Positions 17,410-26,966 are shown, counted from the stretch's first letter. The stretch: DNA of 64,000 bases from Chitinophagaceae bacterium (GCA_014879565.1 JACSRW010000041.1:1-64000), one strand, 5' to 3'. A program made the numbers and translations. The notes: generated by a model from the sequence alone, not told the origin.

Positions 17410-18185
17410 TGAAGAAAGATAATTTCATAGATTTTCTGAATGAAAAAGTAAGGCTGTACAACCAGCCTTCTTTTATTGCCGGTGACCCTGTTTCGGTGCC
17501 GCACCATTTCCATAAAAAACAGGATATTGAAATCGCGGCCTTCTTCGCAGCGGTATTCGCCTGGGGCAAACGCAGCACCATCATCAATAAGGCAAATGAA
17601 CTGATGCGGCTGATGGATGATGCGCCTTTTGCCTTCTGTACAGGCCATACGGATAATGATCTGAAAAAACTGCTTTCCTTCAAACACCGCACCTTCAATA
17701 CTACCGACCTGCTCTATTTCATTGAATTCTTCAAATGGCATTACAGTAAACACAAAAGTCTGGAAACTGCTTTTACCATGCATGGGACAACGATCGAAGA
17801 GATGCTGACCGGTTTCCCTCATTATTTCTTTTCACTGGAAGATGCCCCGCCCCGTACCCGCAAGCATATTGCCAGTCCGGAAAAAGGTTCCACCTGTAAA
17901 CGCCTGAATATGTTTTTACGCTGGATGGTCCGGCGGGATAAACAGGGCGTGGATTTCGGCATCTGGAAAAAAATTTCCCCGGCACAGCTGATCTGCCCGG
18001 TTGACCTCCATGTGGCGCGGGTGGCAGACCGTTTCGGGCTGATTGACATAAAAGACCGGCAAAACCCGGTGGTAAACTGGAAAACGGCTGTGACACTAAC
18101 GGATTACTTACGAACTTTAGATCCGGATGATCCCGTGAAATATGATTTTGCCTTATTTGGTCTGGGGGTCATGGAAAAATACTAA
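17409..18185 (+). CDS. TIGR02757/DUF2400 family protein
   Basis: The 258-residue cytoplasmic protein of the TIGR02757 family is of unknown function. It shows AAFFAAVFAWGKRSTIINKANELMR-type helical repeats and a late LICPVDLHVARVADRFGLI segment reminiscent of helix-hairpin-helix glycosylase folds. The start codon overlaps the preceding PLP-enzyme stop (ATGA-type coupling). No catalytic inference is made. Confidence 0.85.
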   Translation: MKKDNFIDFLNEKVRLYNQPSFIAGDPVSVPHHFHKKQDIEIAAFFAAVFAWGKRSTIINKANELMRLMDDAPFAFCTGHTDNDLKKLLSFKHRTFNTTDLLYFIEFFKWHYSKHKSLETAFTMHGTTIEEMLTGFPHYFFSLEDAPPRTRKHIASPEKGSTCKRLNMFLRWMVRRDKQGVDFGIWKKISPAQLICPVDLHVARVADRFGLIDIKDRQNPVVNWKTAVTLTDYLRTLDPDDPVKYDFALFGLGVMEKY

Positions 18186-18189
18186 GCAT

Positions 18190-18516
18190 ATGACATTGAT
18201 TCCCCAGGAACTGGTACCGGCCATCAATCAATCCATGGAGCTAACACTGCCGGCCACCGGTACCTATGAACAGTTAAGGAATAAACTGGCAGCGGTCATC
18301 AATGAAATGATCCATCATGATTTTGAAAAGCTGGTATTCCATCTGTACCGGATTGATGTGGATGAGGCCCGGATGCGGGCGCTGCTGGCTGACCGGTCGG
18401 AAGAAAATGCGGGCGGATTAATAGCGGAACTGATCATTGAACGGCAGTTGCAGAAGCTGAAGTCAAAAGCGGCATTCAGACAGGATGCGAAGCCCGCTGA
18501 AGGTGAAGAATGGTAA
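18190..18516 (+). CDS. Conserved-looking small hypothetical protein
   Basis: The ATG at 18190, four bases after the preceding stop, is preferred to the track start inside the previous gene and gives 108 residues. The protein is mostly helical with charged amphipathic stretches (HDFEKLVFHLYRIDVDEARMRALLADRS) and has no signal peptide, membrane segment or known motif. I do not recognise it. Position suggests it is transcribed with the two genes before it. Confidence 0.65.
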   Translation: MTLIPQELVPAINQSMELTLPATGTYEQLRNKLAAVINEMIHHDFEKLVFHLYRIDVDEARMRALLADRSEENAGGLIAELIIERQLQKLKSKAAFRQDAKPAEGEEW

Positions 18517-18565
18517 GTTCAGCCATTTTAAGCGCATTATATTACATTCACGCAAATTGCACCAG

Positions 18566-19996
18566 ATGAGAAATCAGTTACTGACTGCGGGATTTTTTTT
18601 ACTTCTTTCTTCTGTGTATTCATCCGTCTCTGCTCAGCACGAAAAATACCAGGCGCCATCCGACACGTTAGTGCAGCAGAAATTAACCCAATGGCAGAAC
18701 CTAAAGTTCGGTTTGCTGATGCACTGGGGACCCTACAGTCAATGGGGGGTGGTGGAGAGCTGGTCCATTTGCCCGGAAGACGAGGGCTGGACACAACGCA
18801 CCGGTCCGTATGCCAAAACCTATACCGGGTATGTGAAAGCCTATGAAGACCTGCAGAAAAGTTTCAACCCGGTTTTGTTCAACCCGGAAAAATGGGCCAA
18901 AGCAGCAAAAGAAGCCGGGATGAAATATGTGGTCTTTACCACCAAACACCACGATGGATTCTGCATGTTTGACAGTAAAGAAACAGATTATAAAATAACC
19001 GGCTCCGCGTCCCCCTTTGCCACTCACCCGAAAAGTAATGTCACCAAAGAGATTTTCACTGCTTTCCGCAAGCAGGGCTTCTGGACCGGCGCTTATTTTT
19101 CCAAACCCGACTGGCACCATGAAAATTACTGGTGGCCCTATTTCCCGCCAAAGGACCGGAACGTGAATTATGACCCCGTGAAATACCCGGAGAAATGGCA
19201 AGCCTATAAAAAGTTTACCTATAACCAGCTGCAGGAACTGATGCGCGATTACGGGAAAATGGATATTCTCTGGCTGGATGGCGGCTGGGTGCGGCCGCTT
19301 TCTACGGTGGATACCAGTGTGGATTGGCAGCGGGGCATTAAACAGGATCAGGATATTGATATGCCCGGAATAGCGGCCATGGCGCGTTCATACCAGCCCG
19401 GTTTACTCATTGTTGACCGTACGGTAACCGGGGAATATGAAAATTATACCACCCCCGAACAGCAGGTACCCGACAAACCCCTTCCCTTTCCCTGGGAAAC
19501 CTGTATGACGATGGGGGGCTCCTGGAGTTATGTACCCAACGACCGGTATAAATCTGCCGGAGAACTGATTCAGCTGCTGATAAAAATCGTATCCAGGGGC
19601 GGTAATTTCCTGCTCAATATCGGGCCGGGCCCTGACGGGGAGTGGGCAACGGATGCTTATGACCGGCTCCGGGAAATTGGACAGTGGATGCAACTGAACG
19701 GGGAAGGAATTTACAACAGCAGACCCCTGGCGCCTTACAGCAGCGGCAACCTTTATTTCACCGCCGCCCAAAACGATCAAGCCAGCTATGTATTTTGTCT
19801 GCCCGACAGCAATGGAAAATGGCCGGAGCAAATAACCCTTCCGGCCAACCTTGCAAAAAAGGGTGCCCTTGTCCGCATAGCCGGGGAAAAAAATAAACTG
19901 ACAACAAAAAGAGAAGGCGAAGAGCTGCAGGTAAGGTTGCCGGAAAGGGTAAACGAAAAGTACCGGCACGCGCTTTTATTAAAAATCACTCACTGA
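18566..19996 (+). CDS. GH29 alpha-L-fucosidase, secreted
   Basis: The ATG at 18566 is chosen because it starts a signal peptide ending SSVSAQ, giving 476 residues. The GH29 domain shows WQNLKFGLLMHWGPYSQWG, YVVFTTKHHDGFCMFDS and the nucleophile Asp in DILWLDGGW. A C-terminal beta-sandwich follows from about residue 380. The family releases alpha-linked L-fucose from glycans, and retention through the Asp nucleophile is established for GH29. No polysaccharide-utilisation-locus genes adjoin it. Confidence 0.93.
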   Translation: MRNQLLTAGFFLLLSSVYSSVSAQHEKYQAPSDTLVQQKLTQWQNLKFGLLMHWGPYSQWGVVESWSICPEDEGWTQRTGPYAKTYTGYVKAYEDLQKSFNPVLFNPEKWAKAAKEAGMKYVVFTTKHHDGFCMFDSKETDYKITGSASPFATHPKSNVTKEIFTAFRKQGFWTGAYFSKPDWHHENYWWPYFPPKDRNVNYDPVKYPEKWQAYKKFTYNQLQELMRDYGKMDILWLDGGWVRPLSTVDTSVDWQRGIKQDQDIDMPGIAAMARSYQPGLLIVDRTVTGEYENYTTPEQQVPDKPLPFPWETCMTMGGSWSYVPNDRYKSAGELIQLLIKIVSRGGNFLLNIGPGPDGEWATDAYDRLREIGQWMQLNGEGIYNSRPLAPYSSGNLYFTAAQNDQASYVFCLPDSNGKWPEQITLPANLAKKGALVRIAGEKNKLTTKREGEELQVRLPERVNEKYRHALLLKITH

Positions 19997-20074
19997 TTGC
20001 CGGTTGGTAAAGTTGTAAACTGAAACAGTTGCAAACCGCTCATAAACATTTTGGCGCAAGGCGGGGCTTTATTG

Positions 20075-20082
20075 TAGTTTTG
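20075..20082 (+). promoter_or_regulatory. -7 box with 4-bp spacing to ATG
   Basis: TAGTTTTG is followed by CGGC and then ATG. Confidence 0.6.
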
Positions 20083-20086
20083 CGGC

Positions 20087-21211
20087 ATGTTCGTTACGGA
20101 GGTACAAGACGGTCAGGCAGAAAAGGAGTTTATCCGGCTCCCTGCAAAACTGTATAAAAATGATCCCAACTGGATTGCCCCGCTTGACAAGGATATCCGG
20201 GCCGTTTTTGATCCCGCCCTCAATAATTTCTTCGTGCACGGTGAATGTACCCGCTGGTTATTAAAGAACGATAAAGGCGAAACAACCGGAAGGATTGCCG
20301 CATTTTACGACACCCATAAAAACCAGGCACAGGCCGAACCCGCCGGCGGAATCGGATTTTTTGAGTGTATCAATGACCGGGAGAGCGCTTTTCTGCTTTT
20401 TGATACCGCCAAAACATGGCTGAAGGCTAAAGGAATGAAGCGTATACTCGGTCCGATTAATTTCGGGGAGAATGATAAATACTGGGGGCTGCTCGTGGAA
20501 GGTTTCAAACCACCGGGAATGGGTATGAATTATAATCCGCCCTATTACCAGGCACTTTTTGAAGCATACGGTTTCACCAAAGAATACGATCAGCTGACCA
20601 ATTTCCTGGATGTGACGGTGCCGTTTCCTGAACGTTTTGTCAAAATTGCGGAATGGGTGATGAAAAAACCGGAATACCAGTTCCGGCATTTCAGCAAGAA
20701 AGAGTTTTCAAAATTCGCAGCTGATTTCCGGGAAATCTATAATGACGCCTGGAGTGAGTTCCCCGCCTTCACCGCCATTGAAATGGAAACCATTGAGGAA
20801 CAGTTCAGGCAAATGAAACCGGTGGTGGATGAAAAAATCATCTGGTTTGCCTATCATAATAATGAGCCGATTTCTTTTATACTCTGTATGCCCGATATCA
20901 ACCAGGTATTAAAACACCTGAACGGCAAACTGAACTGGTGGGGTAAACTGAAATTTCTCTGGTATAAAAATACACTCACCATTGACCGGATCCGGATCAT
21001 TGTAATGGGCTGTAAGAAGAAATACCAGAACCACGGCATAGAATCCGCACTGATACGCAAACTGCAACTGGAGGTTATTCCCCGAAATACCATTAAAGGC
21101 GTAGAACTGGCCTGGGTGGGAGATTTCAATCAGAAAATGCGGGCTATTCATGAAGCCACCGGCGCGGTGAAAGATAAAGTACACCGGACTTACACCTACC
21201 GGATTGAATAA
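20087..21211 (+). CDS. GNAT-fold N-acetyltransferase-like protein
   Basis: The 374-residue cytoplasmic protein starts MFVTEVQDGQAEKEFIRLPAKLY and contains GETTGRIAAFYD and GGIGFFECINDRESAFLLFDTA, typical of a GNAT core. A second GNAT-like half lies in the C terminus (KYQNHGIESALIRKL, LAWVGDFNQKMRAIHEATGA). Such proteins are common in Bacteroidota with no assigned substrate. The start is well supported by the adjacent -7 box. Confidence 0.75.
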   Translation: MFVTEVQDGQAEKEFIRLPAKLYKNDPNWIAPLDKDIRAVFDPALNNFFVHGECTRWLLKNDKGETTGRIAAFYDTHKNQAQAEPAGGIGFFECINDRESAFLLFDTAKTWLKAKGMKRILGPINFGENDKYWGLLVEGFKPPGMGMNYNPPYYQALFEAYGFTKEYDQLTNFLDVTVPFPERFVKIAEWVMKKPEYQFRHFSKKEFSKFAADFREIYNDAWSEFPAFTAIEMETIEEQFRQMKPVVDEKIIWFAYHNNEPISFILCMPDINQVLKHLNGKLNWWGKLKFLWYKNTLTIDRIRIIVMGCKKKYQNHGIESALIRKLQLEVIPRNTIKGVELAWVGDFNQKMRAIHEATGAVKDKVHRTYTYRIE

Positions 21212-21236
21212 TGCAGCGGTATACCCACTCACCACC

Positions 21237-21252
21237 TGCCTGCCGGCAGGCA
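21237..21252. repeat. 16-bp perfect palindrome TGCCTGCCGGCAGGCA
   Basis: A GC-rich perfect palindrome lies between two convergent genes. It may be an extragenic repeat or act as a bidirectional stem; no T-tract is present. Confidence 0.6.
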
Positions 21253-21258
21253 AGCTCA

Positions 21259-21936
21259 CTAGTCACTATTCCCCTTCTTCTCAAACATCAGCTCCTTCAC
21301 TTTCTCCTTATCTTCTTTCTCTCCTTTCAGATCGAACATAGTACCAAATACATGATCCCAGAGGGTGGAACTCACGCCGAAACCCTGGTGTTCATTTTTA
21401 TAGTGATGCAGGTGGTGATTGCGCCAGAGTCCCTTCATCCATTTAAAAGGCGGGTTCCAGGCATGAATGGCATAGTGCATCGAACCATAAAGAAGGTAAC
21501 CAATCATGAAGCCCGGGAAAAACATGAGGGCATGTGATCCTATTGCCAGCCAGGTCAGTCCGAAAAGGGAGGAGGAGATTATCAGGCTGGGTACCGGCGG
21601 CATAAAGAGCCGTTGCCTGTCGCGCGGGTAATGATGATGGTTTCCATGAAGGGTGTAAACGATTTTACGGGCAGTGCTTCCTTCGGGCACCCAGTGAAAA
21701 ATAAAGCGGTGGGCGATATATTCAAAGAATGTCCAGAAGAACATCCCCGCAAAAAAAAGCAGCAGGATCCTTCCGGTACTGTAGCCGTACCGGTCTGCGG
21801 CCAGATAAATAATGTACGAGAGGATGGGGATATACATGCCCCAGATCACCAATGGATTTGCCTTGGTAAGCGCTTCCAAAAAATCGTTCCTGAACAAACG
21901 CGCCTGCCCTTTATTGTGGATTTTTTCGAAATGCAT
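21259..21936 (-). CDS. Fatty acid hydroxylase / sterol desaturase family protein
   Basis: This membrane di-iron enzyme has His boxes in FEYIAHRFIFHW, LHGNHHHYPRD, MHYAIHAW and RNHHLHHYKNEHQGFG. It has four or so hydrophobic segments. Closest in type is FA2H, the 2-hydroxylase of sphingolipid acyl chains, which would fit a sphingolipid-making Bacteroidota member, but the substrate is inferred. The ATG at 21936 (225 residues) is chosen over 21960 because the -7 box TATCTTTG ends four bases upstream of it and would lie after the earlier ATG. Confidence 0.88.
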   Translation of the reverse strand: MHFEKIHNKGQARLFRNDFLEALTKANPLVIWGMYIPILSYIIYLAADRYGYSTGRILLLFFAGMFFWTFFEYIAHRFIFHWVPEGSTARKIVYTLHGNHHHYPRDRQRLFMPPVPSLIISSSLFGLTWLAIGSHALMFFPGFMIGYLLYGSMHYAIHAWNPPFKWMKGLWRNHHLHHYKNEHQGFGVSSTLWDHVFGTMFDLKGEKEDKEKVKELMFEKKGNSD

Positions 21937-21940
21937 ACCA

Positions 21941-21948
21941 CAAAGATA
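21941..21948 (-). promoter_or_regulatory. -7 box with 4-bp spacing to ATG
   Basis: On the minus strand this reads TATCTTTG-TGGT-ATG. Confidence 0.6.
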
Positions 21949-22016
21949 AAAAGGGTTCAAAATAAATTTCCAAGAGGAAAGTGAAAATTATCTCTCCCCA
22001 AAACAGCCTTTCCTGG

Positions 22017-24515
22017 TTACCCGGCCAGCTGATCAACCGTTAAAAACCGGTAACCTTTTGCCTTTAAATATTTTATTAATTCCGGGAGCCGGTAAAAAAA
22101 CTTGTCGGTTCGATGAGGGCCGGCCCCGGCATGCAGCAGCAGCAGAAAGCCGTTGAGTCCGGCGGGTTTTGTTTTTTCATAGGAGAGCACTGATTGCAGA
22201 ATAGCGGCTGAAGACTGGAAGTTTTTGGCCGAATCGGTCGTATAATCCGCATGACTGCGGGTGCCGGGGGTATAACTGATCAGCTGAAAGCCCAGGGCTT
22301 TTGTCCAGGCGGCAATACTGTCGTTATACCATTCATAGGGAGGCAGGAACCAGCGGGCTTTGTGTACCTCAATACCCAGTTGCGCCATGGCGGTATAATT
22401 ATCCGCCAGATCAAAATTGAATTGATCACGGCTTATCAGCAGACTGTCCCGTTTTACCCAGTCACAATACAGCAAGTGACAGTCGGAATGGGCGCCGAGG
22501 TAATGTCCTTGCTGATTCAGTTTTCTGACCAGACGCTGAAAAGCAGGGTTGCGGTAGAATTCGCCGGTAAAAAAAAAGGAGGCCCGGATTTTTTCCCGGG
22601 CAAGCAGACTGTCAATATAATACCCGCCCTCCGCGAATTCATGTCCGGTGAAAACAAGGGCGATTTCCTTCCGGCTGCTGTCGCCCCGGATCAGGGCTCC
22701 CTGGTTATACCTAAAGTTTTTTTTTACTGCAACAGACTTTCTGTTTTTACCAGTTTCCGCTTCTTTGGCGGCTAACAGGTAGATCAGGGAAGCGGTACCA
22801 TCCATCGTAGGTTCATTGGTACTATAATCGCCGTAGTCGTCATGGTATACGGCCAGCCGGCTCTGGAATTCCGCGTATTCATCGGCGTCTTTTAACTGGA
22901 TACCGATCAGTCCGTTGAAAATACTGCCATACACGGGGCCGTCCACCAGTCCCCCGTCAATCGGATAGTTTTTTATATGGGTAAAAGCGGAATGGGGATC
23001 CACCGGGGTATCTCCCCATTCGGGAAGTCCGTATACCATTGAGGTACCCCAGGGGTTACAACCAAATAACCAGTCAAAATTGGCCTGTTCCAGTTCCAGG
23101 AATTGCTGATCCCCGGTCAGTTCCCGGTACCAGTAACACTGAATAGCAAAGGAAGTAGTCAGATTATTACTGCACCAGATAAAGGGGATTCCCCGGTAAA
23201 AGGCATTTTGCCTGGCTTTGGCCATTACTTTTTCAATGCCCTGTTTATAATACCCGGTAAGCGTGGTTCTGGCACTGCCGGTTAAGGTTTTGGCCAGTTC
23301 ATAATGACCCGGATTGATAAAGGGATACCACTGGTAATGGGCTGCGGTATCCGCGCCAAGCCAGGGCGTGATCTTTTCTATGGCGGCATACGCGAACGCT
23401 TCGGCCTGATAGTCCGGTTTATGGGTTAGCCGGTACAATTGCGCAGCGGCCAGTTCCATATCATCCGTCCAGTTCATTTCCGCGTAGATATAGGGAGAAC
23501 GCACCGAGGCGGTTTGGGTAAAACCGGGTTTTAATTTTCCGTACTGATAAGCCGATAAGGCTTTTTTAAACAGGATACCGGCATAAGCAGGATCGGCGTT
23601 TTGGAAAGCTGCCTGGCCCAGGGCAAAGGCGGTGGCAAATTTACCGGCGGTGGAACTGGTGCCGGTGGTGACATTCATGAATTTGCCTCTTTGCTGGGGT
23701 TCACCACTTACAAAATAAACCGGACGTTCCAGTCCTCTGCCATAATAATTGGTGTCCTGTCCCGGCATGCGCATACCCATATGATCCCGGTCGTCGCCGA
23801 TCTGGTTGAACATCCTGTCTTCCTGCGGATGCATTTTTAACAACCAGTCAAGGCCCCAGCGGGCCTCGTCCAGTACATCGGGTCTTCCGTTGCTGCCATC
23901 CAGTCCGCTGGCTTGTTTTTCATCTCCGAATACAGCCGGAAAATCGCGGTAGGCCATCAGGAGATGGGAGGTGGCATTGGCTGAAGTAGTACTATACTGC
24001 AGGTAGTCGGAGGCATCGTGCCATCCGCCGGTTACATCGGCGTAACTGCTGTCTTTGATGCCGGCTTTTTCCCCGTATAACACATAGCCGTCATGGGTAT
24101 GGCAACTGTCATTCAGATAGGGATTAAAGCCGGTACGCTGCTGGCGCATATACCGCAGGCAGAAATCCGCCGTGCCCTGGTAGATATCCTCCCCGATCCG
24201 GAAATCGGGCGACTCTGTCTTGCCGGCGCGGAGATAATAGGTGCCCGGCTTTTTGTAAGCGGAGAAATTCAGTCGGCTGGAACGCGTAAAAGGTCCCCAT
24301 GCCCCGAAGTCACGGCCGGCTTTTCCTTTCATGACGATATTACCGGTGCTGCGTTCCACAAGTTCCCAGGCGCTGATACCCTGGTTTCCTTTGGTACACC
24401 ATACGGCGACTTTACTGCCCGCAGGTGTGTATCCCAGCTGATTGATGCGGATCCAGCTGTCCTGGCTGCACACGGCCAGGGGAACAAACAGGAAAAAAAG
24501 TTTTTTCAGAAACAT
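22017..24515 (-). CDS. GH9 glycoside hydrolase fused to a NodB-like deacetylase domain
   Basis: The ATG at 24515 is chosen (832 residues) because it starts the signal peptide MFLKKLFFLFVPLAVCSQ. Order: a CelD-N Ig-like domain (about 20-115, IRINQLGYTPAGSK), a GH9 catalytic domain (about 120-590, with DVTGGWHDASDY carrying the catalytic Asp and NEPTMDGTASL carrying the acid Glu), then a polysaccharide deacetylase fold (about 605-832). The deacetylase keeps GAHSDCHLL and LLLLHAGAG, but the usual TFDDG motif reads VFTGHE, so its activity is doubtful or altered. It probably acts on beta-linked glycans in the periplasm or at the surface. Confidence 0.9.
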   Translation of the reverse strand: MFLKKLFFLFVPLAVCSQDSWIRINQLGYTPAGSKVAVWCTKGNQGISAWELVERSTGNIVMKGKAGRDFGAWGPFTRSSRLNFSAYKKPGTYYLRAGKTESPDFRIGEDIYQGTADFCLRYMRQQRTGFNPYLNDSCHTHDGYVLYGEKAGIKDSSYADVTGGWHDASDYLQYSTTSANATSHLLMAYRDFPAVFGDEKQASGLDGSNGRPDVLDEARWGLDWLLKMHPQEDRMFNQIGDDRDHMGMRMPGQDTNYYGRGLERPVYFVSGEPQQRGKFMNVTTGTSSTAGKFATAFALGQAAFQNADPAYAGILFKKALSAYQYGKLKPGFTQTASVRSPYIYAEMNWTDDMELAAAQLYRLTHKPDYQAEAFAYAAIEKITPWLGADTAAHYQWYPFINPGHYELAKTLTGSARTTLTGYYKQGIEKVMAKARQNAFYRGIPFIWCSNNLTTSFAIQCYWYRELTGDQQFLELEQANFDWLFGCNPWGTSMVYGLPEWGDTPVDPHSAFTHIKNYPIDGGLVDGPVYGSIFNGLIGIQLKDADEYAEFQSRLAVYHDDYGDYSTNEPTMDGTASLIYLLAAKEAETGKNRKSVAVKKNFRYNQGALIRGDSSRKEIALVFTGHEFAEGGYYIDSLLAREKIRASFFFTGEFYRNPAFQRLVRKLNQQGHYLGAHSDCHLLYCDWVKRDSLLISRDQFNFDLADNYTAMAQLGIEVHKARWFLPPYEWYNDSIAAWTKALGFQLISYTPGTRSHADYTTDSAKNFQSSAAILQSVLSYEKTKPAGLNGFLLLLHAGAGPHRTDKFFYRLPELIKYLKAKGYRFLTVDQLAG

Positions 24516-24595
24516 AAGGCAATTTACTGAGAAGCGGCTGACTTCCCTTCCTTGCTGACCACCTTTTGTTAACTTAGCGCACACAAAACCGGAAT

Positions 24596-25600
24596 ATGAA
24601 ACTGATTACTTATCTGAAAGAAGGAAGGGAGCAGCTGGCTGTGCTCATCAGCGATATGGCCTATGATATGGAAGTGTTGCACCCCGACCTGCCCAATAGC
24701 ATGAATCTTTTTTTAAACTACTGGGAGGATTATTATCCGGTGGCACAGGCCGGTGAACTTTTGCTGAAAGAGGGAACCCGGACCAGTAACCGGGGCATAC
24801 CGGTTTCGCAACTGGAATTGCTATCGCCGGTTCCCTTTCCCACTTCCTGCCGCGACGGATATGCATTCCGGCAGCATGTGGCAGCGGCCAGGCGCAACCG
24901 GAAGGCGGAGATGATTCCGGAATTTGATCAGTACCCGATTTTCTATTTCACCAATCACCACAGTATCCAGGGACCGGGAGAAATCCTTTGTATGCCCGAT
25001 CATTTTGAGAAGCTGGATTTTGAACTGGAAGTGGCCATTGTAATCGGCAAACACGGAAGAAACATCAAAGCGGCGGAAGCCGATGAATATATTGCCGGGC
25101 TGATGATCATGAATGATATGAGCGCCCGCCGTTTGCAGATGGAGGAAATGCTGCTGAATCTCGGTCCGGCCAAGGGTAAGGATTTTTCCACGGTACTCGG
25201 CCCCTGGCTGGTAACACCGGATGAACTCACGGCTTATGAAATTCCGGCAAAGGAAAATCATACCGGCAAAAACTGGAACCTGCGGATGAAGTGTTTTGTG
25301 AACGGGGTGCAGGTCAGTGACGGTAATTCCGGGGATATGGACTGGACCTTCGCGGAGATCATAGAACGGGCATCCTATGGGGTAAGTCTTTATCCGGGGG
25401 ATGTGATCGGAAGCGGTACCGTAGGTACCGGCTGTTTCCTGGAGCTCAACGGTACCGGCAAACTAAATGACCCCAATTATACAGAGCAGTGGCTGCAGCC
25501 CGGCGACCTGGTGGAAATGGAAGTGGACGGACTCGGCCGGCTCAGCAATACGATTGTGGCCGAGGATACCGACTGGAGTATCCTGCAGCAGAAAAAATAA
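24596..25600 (+). CDS. Fumarylacetoacetate hydrolase family protein
   Basis: This 334-residue cytoplasmic protein has an N-terminal FAH-N-like region and a catalytic FAH fold. Metal ligands lie in FELEVAIVIG (Glu) and the NDMSARRLQ stretch, with KGKDFSTVLGPWLVTPDEL and VIGSGTVGTGC downstream, all typical of 2-keto-4-pentenoate hydratase / fumarylacetoacetase relatives. The reaction, cleavage or hydration of a diketo acid in aromatic or sugar-acid catabolism, is not specified by neighbours. Divergent from the GH9 gene. Confidence 0.88.
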   Translation: MKLITYLKEGREQLAVLISDMAYDMEVLHPDLPNSMNLFLNYWEDYYPVAQAGELLLKEGTRTSNRGIPVSQLELLSPVPFPTSCRDGYAFRQHVAAARRNRKAEMIPEFDQYPIFYFTNHHSIQGPGEILCMPDHFEKLDFELEVAIVIGKHGRNIKAAEADEYIAGLMIMNDMSARRLQMEEMLLNLGPAKGKDFSTVLGPWLVTPDELTAYEIPAKENHTGKNWNLRMKCFVNGVQVSDGNSGDMDWTFAEIIERASYGVSLYPGDVIGSGTVGTGCFLELNGTGKLNDPNYTEQWLQPGDLVEMEVDGLGRLSNTIVAEDTDWSILQQKK

Positions 25601-25607
25601 GCGCCAA

Positions 25608-26477
25608 TCAGGGTCTGCGCATGGAAGCCAGGCCCTTTTCCTGTACGAGCATTTTATAATTAACCGCGCGGTATTTCGGATCCTTCAGCAGGGCAGCGAA
25701 TTCAGGGGACAAGAGAGCGTCTCTTTCCGCCAGCCGGTGACGGCTCATCTCTTTCGGCCCAAAAGGATTGAGATCTTCCATGGCGGAGAGTTCGGCGTCA
25801 TTCTCCCCCACATGAAATACCAGTAGCCGTACGGCGCCCGGCTGCAGTTCCTTCATCCGGGTCAGCAGGGTGTCTTTTTTAGAGGTGACCGGGGCTGCAT
25901 ACACGCCATTTACATCGGTTTCCCCGAAGTAGCGGGAAATTCCCAGCTTAAATTCCGTTGCCAGTTTTTCAACGATCATTCTTGTTTCCAGGGTTTGCAT
26001 GGCTGCCCCCATATGATAGTCGAGGTAGTCAATTTTCAGCCCTGCCTTTATTGCTTTTTCAATCTGGGCCCTGAGTTCTTTTTCAATATCCGCCAGGGAG
26101 GGATTATTGGCAAAGAGGGCCGCCCTTGAGGGGAAGAAATAGCCCAAAGAATCCACCAGGCTGGGTACAGCTTCCGCGCCGGCTACCTGCCCCCATCGGT
26201 ATTGTTTCCATTCTGCATTCAGGGTGAGGTGTATGCCCACTGAAACGTTCGGATATTTTTTCAGCATGGCAGCTCCTTCGGGAAACCAGCTGCAGGGGAC
26301 CATGACCGACATGGATACAGGCATCCCGCTCATGGCAATTTTTTCGGCGGCCAGGTTAACAGAATGGCTCATGCCGATATCATCACAGCGAATCAGTACC
26401 GGTACCTTTTGCGTATCGGTCTGGGCCTTCAGCTGTAAAGCTGTTGCCAGCGCCCCAACCAGGAATATTTTTTTCAT
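25608..26477 (-). CDS. Secreted ChbG/YdjC-type carbohydrate deacetylase
   Basis: The ATG at 26477 is chosen (289 residues) because it gives a signal peptide (LVGALATALQLKAQ). The YdjC/ChbG fold is shown by VLIRCDDIGMSHSVN (metal and catalytic Asp), VGIHLTLNAEW (His) and KIDYLDYHMGAA (His). ChbG deacetylates chito-oligosaccharides; the secreted Bacteroidota versions have unproven substrates. It converges on the FAH-family gene with 7 bp between the stops. Confidence 0.87.
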   Translation of the reverse strand: MKKIFLVGALATALQLKAQTDTQKVPVLIRCDDIGMSHSVNLAAEKIAMSGMPVSMSVMVPCSWFPEGAAMLKKYPNVSVGIHLTLNAEWKQYRWGQVAGAEAVPSLVDSLGYFFPSRAALFANNPSLADIEKELRAQIEKAIKAGLKIDYLDYHMGAAMQTLETRMIVEKLATEFKLGISRYFGETDVNGVYAAPVTSKKDTLLTRMKELQPGAVRLLVFHVGENDAELSAMEDLNPFGPKEMSRHRLAERDALLSPEFAALLKDPKYRAVNYKMLVQEKGLASMRRP

Positions 26478-26647
26478 AGCCGCTTTTCCTAAAAATACTG
26501 CATCCGGCGGGTTCGTAAAAATCCGGAAAATGATCTTTCTTTCTAGCAATTATTACGTAAATCCGGAATTCTTCACAGCAGGTTAATCCGTCCTGCTTGC
26601 AAAAATCATTTTCTGCGGTTAATTTAGACCTCCCAAAGGTTAAGGCT

Positions 26648-26917
26648 ATGCAGGCATTTTTTCCCCCGGTGCGTATCACCAGGGAGGTATACGACTATCT
26701 CTTTATTGATGTTCCTTCCGGTAATACCCGGGGTTTGGAATATTCCATTCACTCTCCGGAAGGCGAAATGCTCCGGAAAGGCTGTTTCCGGGGACTGAGT
26801 ACTCAGTTGCGCCTTACCCATCTTCCCGAAGGACAGTATTTTCTCAAGCTGGAATCCGGTCCCGAGGCATACGAGGAATATCAGTTTGTGAAAAGAAATC
26901 CGGAACAAAAGAGGTAA
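26648..26917 (+). CDS. Small protein resembling a free-standing sorting-type beta domain
   Basis: The ATG at 26648 gives 89 residues. The chain has no signal peptide. Its pattern SIHSPEGEMLRKGCFRG...RLTHLPEGQYFLKLES closely follows the strand order of T9SS C-terminal domains (a D/G turn, a hydrophobic strand, L-x-x-G-x-Y-x-L-x-L). It could be a beta-sandwich domain that lost its export partner, or a cytoplasmic protein of the same fold. A TAATTTAG sequence upstream is one base off the -7 consensus. Function unknown. Confidence 0.6.
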   Translation: MQAFFPPVRITREVYDYLFIDVPSGNTRGLEYSIHSPEGEMLRKGCFRGLSTQLRLTHLPEGQYFLKLESGPEAYEEYQFVKRNPEQKR

Positions 26918-26966
26918 GATTTCCCGTTAGGGAAAATATTCCGTCATTTGCAGGAAACAAACCTGT

